NCBI GenBank assembly: GCA_005502805.1
Contig: SCMY01000009.1
Span: forward strand, 124,001-188,000
DNA length: 64,000 nt
Direction of reading: 5' to 3'
Origin: Rhizobiales bacterium 2SD
GTDB lineage: Bacteria > Pseudomonadota > Alphaproteobacteria > Rhizobiales > Beijerinckiaceae
Position 1 is the stretch's first letter; each line of letters starts with the position of its first letter. Shown here in pieces: positions 18,540 to 27,036 of this stretch. Under the pieces are notes generated by a model, which saw only the letters and a list, made by a program, of their open reading frames with translations, was not told the DNA's origin and did no database searches. A program made the position numbers and the translations under genes.

Positions 18540-20716
18540 CCTCTCATGTTGGAAATGGCCAGCGCCCAGCGCCGGTCGAAACTGGTGCGGTCGGCGAGGT
18601 TGATCAGCGCGCCGACATGGGGGCGGGTTTCGCCGTCCTCGACGACATAGATTTCCACCTCCGGCACCCAGAGCGACGGAACCCCGTTCATCCGGAGCTT
18701 GAGGCAGAGATCGAGGCCCTTCTCACTGGGCGTGAAATAGCTGCGCGAGAAGCCGTCCGCCTCAAGGAAGGCATTGCGCGACATCACGCAGCATTCGGTC
18801 GCGCCGGCCGCGACCTCCATCGGTCCGAGGCTGCCGATCGCATCCAGCGGATAGCCGACGAAGCGGTTGTAGACGCGCCGCTGCGCGCCTTCGCCTTCGA
18901 GCCAGGCGCCGGCCCAGCGGATCGAATTGTCCTCGAACAGCAGGGTCGGGCTCGCGACGCATTGGCCGCCGCGTCCGCGATAGGCGCGTTCCAGTCGCCC
19001 GAGCCAGCCGGGCATGCGGATCTGCGCCGCGCCGGAGAGCAGCGCCACCGTTTGGAAGCGGCAGGCGCGCACACCCGCCTCCAGCGCATCGCAGCTGTCC
19101 TCGACGCCTTCGACCAGGACGAGCCGAACCTGGAGCCCGTAGAACTTCGCCAGCCGGCGTGCCTCGGCGCCGAGCCGATCGAAGCTCTCGCCAGGAGCGG
19201 CGACGACGATCGGCAGCGGCCTGATCTCGGGATCAATCGCGAGCAAGGCGAACAGGCTGGAGAGCTCGCGCTGGCGCTGGTCGAGGCCGATCACGAGGCC
19301 GAGCGCCGCATCGGCGTTGAAGCGGCCGATATCGTGCGTCTCGATCGCCTTGGGGGGCGAGATCTCGGCCGCTTGCAAAGCGGGGGCGATCTGCTTCTCG
19401 ACCACGGCGGTCGCGGTCGAGGAGCGCGGGTCGAGCAGGCCGAAGACCCGCTCCAGCGCGCGCCGGGCCGGGTTGCGGCCGGGCGCCAGCGGCAGGAAGG
19501 CCGGGCCGTGACCCTCGATCTCGAATTCAAGATAGAGCGGCTGGCCGGGCTCCGGCAGCAGCTTCGGCGCGAAGACGATAAAGCCGTGGCTATTGCGCCG
19601 GCTCGCCATGGCCGGACCGAAGCGCGGATCCTCGGCGAAGGCGGCAGTGACGTCCGGCCTGACGGCGCGCGTCCAGCTCTTGTCGATGGCGCAGGATTGC
19701 GCACCGCTGCGCAGCGTGACGTTGCCGGTCAGGCGCTCGGGATCGAACAGCCAGCCGATGATCAGCACGCCGGTGCCCTCGACGATGGTGGCGTCATCGA
19801 TGCCTGCGCGCACCGGCTGGTCGAGGAAGGAGATCGTGTCGCGCCCGTCGAAGCGCTGCGAGGCCTGCTTCAGCTTCTCCGCCGTTGCCGGGGGAGCATT
19901 GCCGCGCTGCAAACCGTCGCGCAGATGGCCAGGCACGGTGATCTGCTCGAGCAGGACGTGGCGGTCATAGACTTCGAGCGCGCGCCAGCCGTCATTGGCG
20001 CGGAAGAACAAGCGCTCGATCTCGCTGGGATGGCGGATGGCGCAGTCTTCCAGCAGGCCGAAGAAGCCGCAGGCGCCCTCGCCGAGATCGTCGCGCTCGA
20101 AGGTGCCGGCCTCCAGCACGGCCGGTGAGAGTCCGCCATGAGCGATCAGCAGCTTGGTCCGCCCGGCGGCGAAGTTGGAGGTCCAGCCTTGCAGGAAGAT
20201 GCCATCGTCGAGCGGGCCCATCACCTCGACGAAGCCGCCCGGCTTGGCGACCGATTGCAGGAGCATGCCGACGGCGCGCAGTCGTCGCGGGTTCGACTTG
20301 CCGGCGAGCAACACTTCCAGCAGCCCGTCGACCACGGTCGGGAAGGACTGGCCGGCCTCGTCGGCGAGCGCCGCGAGGAAGGCCTGCAGCGGCATCGGCT
20401 TCGGCGCCAGGATCAGGCGCAGGGGGCGGCCGGGGCGGCCAAGCAGGATCGCGCCGGAGCCGGCGCGGTCTGGCGATGGAGCCGGGGCGAGACAGAGGAA
20501 GCCGGTGGCGTGGGCGGCATCGGCCGCAGGCCGGCGCCAGGTCAGCGCCATCGTCTCGACCCGGTTGCGCGGATTGCCGTCGACCGCGACCGGCACCTTG
20601 CCGGGCAGCGCGTCGCAGGCGCTCATCACCAGGATCGCGTTCTCGCCGAGCGGCGTCCAGGCGACGGTCGGCGCCGGGCTGATCATGGTCCGCTCGGGGA
20701 TGATGACCTCGTTCAT
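18536..20716 (-). CDS. Large multidomain protein with a degenerate GT2 glycosyltransferase domain
   Basis: The 726-residue protein has an N-terminal half of unknown beta-rich sequence, a middle module with VLIIGWLFDPERLTGNVTLR and HGFIVFAPKL, and a C-terminal GT2-like domain from about residue 490 (PIVVAAPGESFDRLG ... SPTLLFEDNSIRWAGAWLEG ... VMSRNAFLEADGFSRSYFT). Where the sister protein at 23565 has NSD, this one has SGA (VALLSGAAQIRMPGWLGRL), so the metal-binding acid appears lost. It may be an inactive partner or scaffold. It begins four bases after the 255-residue gene stops and is coupled to the next GT4 gene by ATGA. Confidence 0.75.
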   Translation of the reverse strand: MNEVIIPERTMISPAPTVAWTPLGENAILVMSACDALPGKVPVAVDGNPRNRVETMALTWRRPAADAAHATGFLCLAPAPSPDRAGSGAILLGRPGRPLRLILAPKPMPLQAFLAALADEAGQSFPTVVDGLLEVLLAGKSNPRRLRAVGMLLQSVAKPGGFVEVMGPLDDGIFLQGWTSNFAAGRTKLLIAHGGLSPAVLEAGTFERDDLGEGACGFFGLLEDCAIRHPSEIERLFFRANDGWRALEVYDRHVLLEQITVPGHLRDGLQRGNAPPATAEKLKQASQRFDGRDTISFLDQPVRAGIDDATIVEGTGVLIIGWLFDPERLTGNVTLRSGAQSCAIDKSWTRAVRPDVTAAFAEDPRFGPAMASRRNSHGFIVFAPKLLPEPGQPLYLEFEIEGHGPAFLPLAPGRNPARRALERVFGLLDPRSSTATAVVEKQIAPALQAAEISPPKAIETHDIGRFNADAALGLVIGLDQRQRELSSLFALLAIDPEIRPLPIVVAAPGESFDRLGAEARRLAKFYGLQVRLVLVEGVEDSCDALEAGVRACRFQTVALLSGAAQIRMPGWLGRLERAYRGRGGQCVASPTLLFEDNSIRWAGAWLEGEGAQRRVYNRFVGYPLDAIGSLGPMEVAAGATECCVMSRNAFLEADGFSRSYFTPSEKGLDLCLKLRMNGVPSLWVPEVEIYVVEDGETRPHVGALINLADRTSFDRRWALAISNMRG

Positions 20717-20720
20717 CGCG

Positions 20721-21488
20721 TCACCTGCCCATCAGCATGACGGTGAGGGTGACGAAGGAGAGCACCGCCGACAGCCCTGAGAGGAAGCCGAGTACGACGG
20801 TGACCTGCCGGAGCGGCGCCTTGGCCTCCTTGCGGATCGCGACCAGCCGGTCGTCGAAGGCACGCAGCGTCTGGTCGAAGCGCATCTGGAAGACATCGAT
20901 CTCGCCGAGACGGGAGGCGATCGCGCCATTGCCCTCGGCCTCCTCCGACTGCTTCGCCTCGGCCTCGCGCTGGCGATGCTGCGCCAGCTGCACGCCGAGC
21001 TCGCCGACCTTGTCGAGCAGCTCCTTCTGGGTCAGTTGCGAGCGCCGCTGCAGGGCGATCAGCGCCTCGACCCGGTCGAAGAAGCGGGCGAGCGGCACGG
21101 CGATCGCCGCCTCGGCCGCAAGCTCCGCCGGCGGCGGCAGACGCAGTTCGAGCTCGGCGCCGGTGCTCGGCGAGATACCGACGATGGTCAGCGACTCGCG
21201 GGCCGCGGAGGTCCTGTCGTCGAGTTCCATGGCGAAGGCGTGCCGGCCGTCGCCGATGCCGTTGCGACGCAGATCGATGCGGCCCTGATCGGCCACCGCC
21301 TCCTGCACCTTGAGGCCATGGCGCATCAGGCGCACGGTCAGCCGTTCCTCCGGCCGGGCCTCGTCCCAGATCCAGCCATGCAGCCGGTTGCCGTCGAGCG
21401 CGTCGACACGCCCGTTGAGCTTCGCCGAGGTCGCGCTCGCTTCGCTCACGGTACCGTCCGGACTGTGCATCGTCGTCATGCTGGTCAT
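20721..21488 (-). CDS. Membrane-anchored accessory protein of the glycan cluster
   Basis: The 255-residue protein opens with a module LNGRVDALDGNRLHGWIWDEARPEERLTV ... GIGDGRHAFAMEL, similar to modules seen in its large GT2 neighbours. A helical, charged region follows (AQHRQREAEAKQSEEAEG), probably coiled-coil. The C-terminus is one long hydrophobic segment (VTVVLGFLSGLSAVLSFVTL) that anchors it in the inner membrane. The start at 21488 overlaps the upstream GT4 stop by four bases; an internal ATG three codons later is possible. It may tether glycosyltransferases at the membrane. No enzyme motif is seen. Confidence 0.75.
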   Translation of the reverse strand: MTSMTTMHSPDGTVSEASATSAKLNGRVDALDGNRLHGWIWDEARPEERLTVRLMRHGLKVQEAVADQGRIDLRRNGIGDGRHAFAMELDDRTSAARESLTIVGISPSTGAELELRLPPPAELAAEAAIAVPLARFFDRVEALIALQRRSQLTQKELLDKVGELGVQLAQHRQREAEAKQSEEAEGNGAIASRLGEIDVFQMRFDQTLRAFDDRLVAIRKEAKAPLRQVTVVLGFLSGLSAVLSFVTLTVMLMGR

Positions 21489-22738
21489 GCCGCCTCCGCC
21501 AGTTTGAGTTGATCGAACAGGGCAAGGTGCGCCTGCGCGCAATCGTCCATGCCGGGTGAGGGCTCGATGCCGTCGACAAGACGGTGCCAGAGCCCTTCCT
21601 CGCTCGCGGCGCGCCGCATCACCTGGGCGAGCTGGCGCGGATCGCCGGGGCGGGCATGCAAACCGTCGACGCCGTCGCGCACCATCTCGGCCATGCCGCC
21701 GATATTGCTGGCGATCACGGGCCTGAGATGCTGGAAGGCTTCCTGGATCACGAGAGGGGCGTTCTCGTACCAGATCGAGGGCATCACCACCCAGTCGACC
21801 TCGGCCATCAGCGCCGGCATCTCGTCGCGGCGATAGGGGCCGCAATGCACGACCTCCGCGCCGGCTTCCGCCAGAGCCTTGTCGAGCGCGCTGGTGAAGG
21901 CTTCGCTCTGGAACGGTGCGCCGCCATGGATGCGCAGTTCGAAGCCGTCCGCACCCTGCTCGCGCATGCTCTTCGCCGCCTGCAGCAGCGGCAGCACGCC
22001 CTTCCAGGGATTGAGGTTGCCGAAATAGCCGAAGCGGTTGCGTGGGCCATGGGTGTGCCGATGCGGCACCGGCATCTGGGCCGGCCGCGCATTGGCAATG
22101 ACTTCGATCTTCTCGCCCGGCAGGCCCCAATCGATATAGCGCTGGCGCAGGAAGCGGCTCGGCGCGACGAAGCGGTCGACGGCGGACAGATGCGTCTTGA
22201 GGAAGCGCTCGCGCAGCAGGAAGCGGTCGGGACCGATCTCCGGGAAGCAGCCATGGCATTTTGCCGGCGAAGCGCCGGTGCAGAGCTGCCTGTCGCTGGC
22301 GCGCACCATCAGGCCGTCGTGATGACAGATCGGGTAGTAATCATGCAGCGTCATCACGATCGAGGCCTGCGGCAGCAAGCGTCGCGCCAGCGCCAGGAAC
22401 TCGGCACCGATCAAGACGAGATGATGGATGTGGATCACGTCCGGCCGGAACTCGGTCAGGAGCGAGCCGAGATCCTGCAGAGTGCCGTAATGGTCGATCT
22501 GGCTGAGATGGAAGCGGTCGAAATGGCCGCTCCAGAGCAGGAGGTCGCCATCCGCGCCGGTCGCCTGGAAGGCGGTGCCGGGATGGGGCTGGCGGTGGAT
22601 CGCATTGGTCGCGCCGAGGAAGAGCACCTCGCAGCCCTCGTCGCGATAGGCGCTCGCCAGGTCATGGGCGAAGATCTCGGTTCCCCCCGGATGCAAATCC
22701 GGATGGTTGTGGGCGATGACGAGGATACGCCGGCTCAT
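21485..22738 (-). CDS. GT4-family glycosyltransferase with a cysteine-rich insert
   Basis: The 417-residue enzyme starts MSRRILVIAHNHPDLHPGGTE and ends its GT-B fold with MPSIWYENAPLVIQEAFQHLRPVIASNIGG. Cys138, Cys153, Cys161 and Cys164 lie in PICHHDGLM ... QLCTGASPAKCHGCFPEIGPDRFLLRE, an insert matching the other GT4 in this cluster. It overlaps the methyltransferase stop and its own stop overlaps the next start, both ATGA. It likely adds one sugar in the same cytoplasmic assembly pathway. Acceptor and donor are unknown. Confidence 0.9.
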   Translation of the reverse strand: MSRRILVIAHNHPDLHPGGTEIFAHDLASAYRDEGCEVLFLGATNAIHRQPHPGTAFQATGADGDLLLWSGHFDRFHLSQIDHYGTLQDLGSLLTEFRPDVIHIHHLVLIGAEFLALARRLLPQASIVMTLHDYYPICHHDGLMVRASDRQLCTGASPAKCHGCFPEIGPDRFLLRERFLKTHLSAVDRFVAPSRFLRQRYIDWGLPGEKIEVIANARPAQMPVPHRHTHGPRNRFGYFGNLNPWKGVLPLLQAAKSMREQGADGFELRIHGGAPFQSEAFTSALDKALAEAGAEVVHCGPYRRDEMPALMAEVDWVVMPSIWYENAPLVIQEAFQHLRPVIASNIGGMAEMVRDGVDGLHARPGDPRQLAQVMRRAASEEGLWHRLVDGIEPSPGMDDCAQAHLALFDQLKLAEAA

Positions 22739-23568
22739 CTGGCGCCTCCCGGCTTCACCGCGAGCAGCAGGTCCTGGTAATGGGCCGCGCTGTGGCCGCG
22801 CCAATGGCCGGGGTCGAGCCGCTCGACCGCGAGCCCGGCCTGGGTGGCATGCTCCAGGAGGAAGCCGGCATCGATGCCGGCCGCCGCCAGCGGCGCCTCC
22901 TCGATCGCATACCAGCCGGGACCTTCGCCCCAGCGCCGGAACTTCAGCCGTTCCTGGCCGGTGCTCTGGCTGTCGAGGGCGAAGGCGGTGAGAAAGAGCC
23001 GCCCGCCCGGCGCGAGCAGGCGCGCGGCTTCGTTGAGGTAGACCACGAGCTCGTCCGGCGGCAGATGCGTCGCCACCGAAGTCATGATGATGAAGTCGAA
23101 ACTCTGGTTGGGGAATCCGAAGCGCACCTCGTTACCCGGCAGCGAGCCCTGCGGGTTGTAGAGCGGGTGGGCGATGTCGAGGCGCTGGAAGCGGAAGCGC
23201 GGATAGGCCGGCGTGATCGTCTGGGCGCACCAGAGGATGCCGTCCATGACCGGATCGACGCCGTCATAGCTGCCGCGCTCGGGGTCGAGATACTGCGTCA
23301 GCGGCACCGCCATGCGGCCGATGCCGCAGCCGATGTCGAAGACGCGCTCATGCGGTTGTAGCCGCCCGATCCGGACGAAATGGCCGAGGAACTCGGCGCC
23401 GATGGCGCGATAGTCACCGTCACCGACGAAGATCGAATCCGGCGGCGGATGCGGCAGGAAACGGTTCGTCTGGACATGGGCCATCAGCCAGGCGAGCTCG
23501 GGCGTCATTGGTCCGATCGCGGGCGCCGCAGCCGGCATGGTCTGTCGCAGGGCGAGGGTCGCCGTCAT
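22735..23568 (-). CDS. Class I SAM-dependent methyltransferase
   Basis: The 277-residue protein has motif I as VFDIGCGIGRMAVPLTQYL, motif II around GSYDGVDPVMDGILW, and a motif IV region FDFIIMTSVATHLPPDEL followed by LLAPGGRLFLTAFALD. It is a cytosolic small-molecule or glycan methyltransferase, and the acceptor cannot be told. ATGA overlaps on both sides place it firmly in the glycan operon, where methylation may cap or decorate the sugar chain. Confidence 0.88.
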   Translation of the reverse strand: MTATLALRQTMPAAAPAIGPMTPELAWLMAHVQTNRFLPHPPPDSIFVGDGDYRAIGAEFLGHFVRIGRLQPHERVFDIGCGIGRMAVPLTQYLDPERGSYDGVDPVMDGILWCAQTITPAYPRFRFQRLDIAHPLYNPQGSLPGNEVRFGFPNQSFDFIIMTSVATHLPPDELVVYLNEAARLLAPGGRLFLTAFALDSQSTGQERLKFRRWGEGPGWYAIEEAPLAAAGIDAGFLLEHATQAGLAVERLDPGHWRGHSAAHYQDLLLAVKPGGAR

Positions 23569-25871
23569 GCCGCTGTCGCCCTTCTGAGATTGGCGCGGGA
23601 GAGGAAAAATTCGGGGTCGGGACTCACGGTTGGCGCCGGCACAGGCTCCTGCGGGGCGGGCCTGTCGATCGCCGCCATCAGTGCCTCGATCTCGCCGTCC
23701 CAGCGCCTGGTCTGGAGCCAGGAATTGTGCTGCGAGGCGACGCCGCGGGTGTAGTCGAGGCTCTTCGAGATCGACTGGCGCTCGAGATGGTAGAGCGACA
23801 CGCTCGGAACGTAGACGATGCCGAGCCCGGCCCGGGCGATCTTGAGGCAGAGATCGCTGTCCTCGTAATCGCCGATGACGTAAGCGTCGTCGAAGCCGCC
23901 GATCTCCATGAACAGCGCCCGCGGCATGACGATGCAGGCGCCGGTGACGCCGGGCACCGGCCGTTCGACATTAGCCGGCGCGTACTGGCTCGGCATGCCC
24001 TTGAAGTAATGATGGTTGAGCCAGGTGCCTTTACTGTCGCGCTTGAAGTAGAGGCCTGCATGCTGCAGCGAGCCGTCATCGTAGAGCAGCTTGGGGCCGA
24101 CAGCGCCGGTGCGCCGATGCGGTTCGAGCCGCTGCAGCAGCGCCGGGAGCCAGCCATCGCCCGAGGGAATGACGTCGGAATTGACCAGCGCCAGCGTCTG
24201 GCCGCGCGAGGCGGCCGCACCGGCATTGCAGGCAGCCGAGAAGCCGCCATTGCGGCCCATCACCACGAGCTGCATCGGCAGTCCATAGGCGAGAAAGAGC
24301 CCGCCCAGGAGATGGGCGACCTCGCCCTCGTGCTCGGGCGAATCGAGCACGTAAATCAGCTCGGCCTTCTCGGTGAACCAGCGATCGGCAGCGAAAGCCG
24401 AGACCTGGACGCGCAGGAAATCGTAGACGCGATAGAGCGGGATCACCACCGAGACCGCAGGGCTCGCGGGGCCCTTGCCGAAGCTCTTGATCCGCGGCTC
24501 AGGCAGACTCTCACGCAACGCTTTCTGACAGTCCGCGAGCACCGGCGCGATGGTCCGCTCCAGCATCTGTGCGGTCAGGTGCTGCGGCGGGATCGCGGCC
24601 AGCGCCCGGGCGCGGATCGTGACGGCGTCCGCCGGCTGTACATTGGGGCGCAGCGACAGGACGGTGCCTGATTTCAGCTTGAGCTCGACCCGCGGCTGCA
24701 GCACCGGCGCGCCACCGGCATAGCCCGGAATCAGCGCGGCAAAGCCGGTGGCGCGCTTGACGTCGCCATTGGAGCCGGCCGGCAAGAGTGCGGGAAAGTT
24801 CTCCAGCCGCTCCAGCACCGGCGCCGGCTCGCCCTCGGAGCGATGCAGCAGCATCTCGTCGAGCAGGCCTTCCGCATCTCGATACCAGCCGCCGAGCAGG
24901 AGCCCGGCCGGGGTGGTGACGGCGAGATCGAGCTCGGCCGAGGGCAGGTCGTCATTGCGGCGCACGCTCTGGGCGGCGAGCGGCAGGCGCCTCTGCATCT
25001 CGATCGCCAGCAAACGGCCCTGTTCGGAAAGACCGGAGAGCTGCTCGACCAGCCAGCTGCGCAAGCCGTCGCGCTGGCTGGCCTTGCCGGCCCACCAACG
25101 ACCGAGCGAAGGAATGTCCTGCCGGGCAGCGACCGTCCGGACGATCAGGCCGGAGTCCGCCTGCAGGATGAGGAGGCCGCCGGCCTGCGGCGGGAACTCG
25201 TCGATGATCAGGTGCAGTGGCCGGTTGCCAGCACGGTCGGCGCGGCCGACCCGCGGCTTTCCGGGCAGGCGGGAAAGGCCAGCGGAATCGAGCCTGTAGG
25301 CGGTGCGGATGCCGGGGAGCCGGCCGGGGACCACCGTTTCGAGCAGGAGCTTGCCTTCGGTGAGGCGGGCGACCGGAGACGCCGCCGAGGGCTTGCGGGC
25401 GAGAATCAGCAGGAACTGGCGCAGGAAGCCGAGATAGCCGGCGGCCTGGCTCAACCCGAACAGGGTAGGCCAGTGATCGACCAGCGCATTGGCAAGTATG
25501 CGGCGTGCATCGGGCGTGGCGTCGCGGGCAAGGTCATCGGCATCGGCCATGCCATGGACGAGATCCGGATCGAAGCGCGCGGTGATATCGCCTCCTGCGC
25601 CGTCATCGGAAAGAGTGGCGACAGCCTCGCCGGCGCCGCCATGGCGAAAGATGACGACGACGCGCATGCGCCCATCGCCGAGCGGAAGGACGACCGAAGC
25701 CGAGGCAAGGCGCTTCTCGCGGGCAGCAAGCGCGATGCGCGGCCGGGAGAGCACGGGGGCCTCGATGGTCCAGCTCAGCAGGAAAACCGAACCGCTCAGC
25801 CTGGAGAGATGCAGCTGCGGGCTCAGGCCGTCCGCCACTGGCGCAGGCGCGAGAGAAAGCATGGGTGCCAT
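23565..25871 (-). CDS. Large GT2-family glycosyltransferase with an N-terminal beta-rich region
   Basis: The protein has about 768 residues from the ATG at 25871; a TTG at 25910 gives 781, and neither has a strong ribosome site. The first 470 residues are of unknown beta-rich type with a module LDLAVTTPAGLLLGGWYRDAEGL. The GT2 domain then starts VSVVIPLYRVYDFLRVQ, with GRNGGFSAACNAGAAAS, the metal-site-like LALVNSDVIPS, GAVGPKLLYDDGSLQHAGLYF and VIGDYEDSDLCLKIARAG (ED-type base region). It should be an active glycosyltransferase. It is the first gene of the tightly overlapped glycan run, 60 bases downstream of the RTX gene. Confidence 0.85.
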   Translation of the reverse strand: MAPMLSLAPAPVADGLSPQLHLSRLSGSVFLLSWTIEAPVLSRPRIALAAREKRLASASVVLPLGDGRMRVVVIFRHGGAGEAVATLSDDGAGGDITARFDPDLVHGMADADDLARDATPDARRILANALVDHWPTLFGLSQAAGYLGFLRQFLLILARKPSAASPVARLTEGKLLLETVVPGRLPGIRTAYRLDSAGLSRLPGKPRVGRADRAGNRPLHLIIDEFPPQAGGLLILQADSGLIVRTVAARQDIPSLGRWWAGKASQRDGLRSWLVEQLSGLSEQGRLLAIEMQRRLPLAAQSVRRNDDLPSAELDLAVTTPAGLLLGGWYRDAEGLLDEMLLHRSEGEPAPVLERLENFPALLPAGSNGDVKRATGFAALIPGYAGGAPVLQPRVELKLKSGTVLSLRPNVQPADAVTIRARALAAIPPQHLTAQMLERTIAPVLADCQKALRESLPEPRIKSFGKGPASPAVSVVIPLYRVYDFLRVQVSAFAADRWFTEKAELIYVLDSPEHEGEVAHLLGGLFLAYGLPMQLVVMGRNGGFSAACNAGAAASRGQTLALVNSDVIPSGDGWLPALLQRLEPHRRTGAVGPKLLYDDGSLQHAGLYFKRDSKGTWLNHHYFKGMPSQYAPANVERPVPGVTGACIVMPRALFMEIGGFDDAYVIGDYEDSDLCLKIARAGLGIVYVPSVSLYHLERQSISKSLDYTRGVASQHNSWLQTRRWDGEIEALMAAIDRPAPQEPVPAPTVSPDPEFFLSRANLRRATAA

Positions 25872-25895
25872 GTTCCGAACAAGCAGGAAGGTGAC

Positions 25896-25920
25896 GCCGG
25901 CCGGAACCAAGCCGGCCGGC
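25896..25920 (-). terminator. Hairpin between the RTX gene and the glycan operon
   Basis: GCCGGCCGG (25896-25904) and CCGGCCGGC (25912-25920) form a perfect nine-base stem with a seven-base loop. On the minus strand it lies just after the RTX stop and before the GT2 start. No U-run follows, so it may attenuate read-through from RTX into the glycan genes or stabilise the RTX mRNA rather than stop transcription fully. Confidence 0.5.
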
Positions 25921-25931
25921 GCCGTACTGCG

Positions 25932-26726
25932 TCAGGCGACCGAGAAGTAGGAGTTCGGGTCGGCCTGGATGTCTTCGGCGGTGACACCGACGATGGTCAC
26001 GGTGTCGCCATTGCCGAGATCGACGACGGCGTTGCCGCCGACGGTGGTCGTACGGGCCGCCACATCCTCGGCCGAGCCGATATCGGTACCGTTGATGCCG
26101 CTGGAGATCTGCAGCAGATCGTGACCGGCATCGAAGTCGAGGACGACGTCGTTGCCGCCGCCGCCATTGAAGATGAAGACATCATCACCGGCGCCGCCGG
26201 AGAGGACGTCGTCACCCGCGCCGGCGAAGAGCAGATCATCGCCTGCGCCGCCCTGGAGGACGTCGTTGCCGGCGCCGCCTTCGAGCACGTCGTTGCCAGC
26301 GCCACCCTGGACCACATCGTTGCCGGCGCCGCCGAGCAGGATGTCGTCACCCGGCCCGCCCTGGAGCAGGTCGTCGCCGTCGCCGCCGCGCAGCACGTCG
26401 TCGCCGGCATTACCGCGCAGGATGTCGTCGCCGGCGCCGCCGTCGAGGACATCCTCGCCCTCGCCGCCGAACAGGCTGTCATTGCCTTCGCCGCCGGTGA
26501 GCACGTCGTCGCCCTGGCCGCCGAAGAGCGCATCATTGCCCTCTCCGCCGGACAGGAAGTCATTGCCGCCGTCGCCGTAAAGCAGGTCGTCGCCCTCTTC
26601 GCCGAAGAGAGAGTCCACCTGGTTGCCGCCATGGACGATGTCGTCCCCGGCGCCGGCGAGGATCACGTCACTGAAGCGCGTCCCAATCAAGAAATCGTCG
26701 AATGCACTGCCTTCGATCGTGGCCAT
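25932..26726 (-). CDS. RTX calcium-binding protein made almost wholly of nonapeptide repeats
   Basis: The 264-residue protein has a 24-residue head (MATIEGSAFDDFLIGTRFSD), then 18 uninterrupted nonapeptides of the GGxGxDxLx type at residues 25-186, then a 78-residue tail ending DPNSYFSVA. RTX repeats bind Ca2+ and fold outside the cell as a beta-roll. There is no Sec signal, no catalytic domain and the tail fits a type I secretion signal. The exporter genes lie immediately upstream on the same strand. A structural, adhesive or matrix role is inferred. No lipase, protease or toxin domain is present. Confidence 0.9.
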   Translation of the reverse strand: MATIEGSAFDDFLIGTRFSDVILAGAGDDIVHGGNQVDSLFGEEGDDLLYGDGGNDFLSGGEGNDALFGGQGDDVLTGGEGNDSLFGGEGEDVLDGGAGDDILRGNAGDDVLRGGDGDDLLQGGPGDDILLGGAGNDVVQGGAGNDVLEGGAGNDVLQGGAGDDLLFAGAGDDVLSGGAGDDVFIFNGGGGNDVVLDFDAGHDLLQISSGINGTDIGSAEDVAARTTTVGGNAVVDLGNGDTVTIVGVTAEDIQADPNSYFSVA

Positions 26727-27036
26727 TCGTCACCTCCTCGGTGATCTGAGAGCACCACCAGATGTGCGGAGAACGTCCGCCGCTCGTTCTGGGTCACGGT
26801 GCGATTTCGACAGCGGATCAAAAGACCCGCCATCGTGCGACGCTCGCGAGATTAGCCAAGAAGCATGTCGTATCAAGCAATCTATTATGACTTTTTTGCG
26901 ATGCAGCAAAGTTTCTGTCATTTATATATTATTGGATTGCGGATTATTCTGAGAACTTGCTTTTGTTTTCGAAGTATTTTGTTGAAATTTACGAGACTGT
27001 CGGCCTCCTCCCTGACAGCATAATCAGACCGACGGC
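26727..27036. other. AT-rich intergenic region upstream of the RTX gene
   Basis: This 310-base stretch holds no supported gene. Its part from about 26860 to 27000 is far more AT-rich than anything nearby (for example TTTATATATTATTGGATT). It probably carries the RTX promoter and leader; one candidate promoter is listed separately. A GGAGG ribosome site lies just upstream of the RTX ATG, next to 26730. Confidence 0.6.
26849..26876 (-). promoter_or_regulatory. Candidate promoter of the RTX gene
   Basis: On the minus strand, TTGATA (26876-26871) and TAATCT (26854-26849) are separated by 16 bases. Transcription would start near 26842 and give a leader of about 115 bases. The match is to the general sigma-70 consensus only. 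Confidence 0.35.

Noticed and set aside
25932..26726. Tandem 27-base periodicity looking like a repeat array or CRISPR
   Set aside because: The units vary at third codon positions and encode RTX nonapeptides in frame, with no spacers. It is a coding repeat.
24843..26744. A 633-codon plus-strand frame across the RTX and GT2 genes
   Set aside because: It is antisense to two well supported genes, and its odd Val/Ala/Glu repeat pattern is the mirror of the RTX repeats. No ribosome site or family match.
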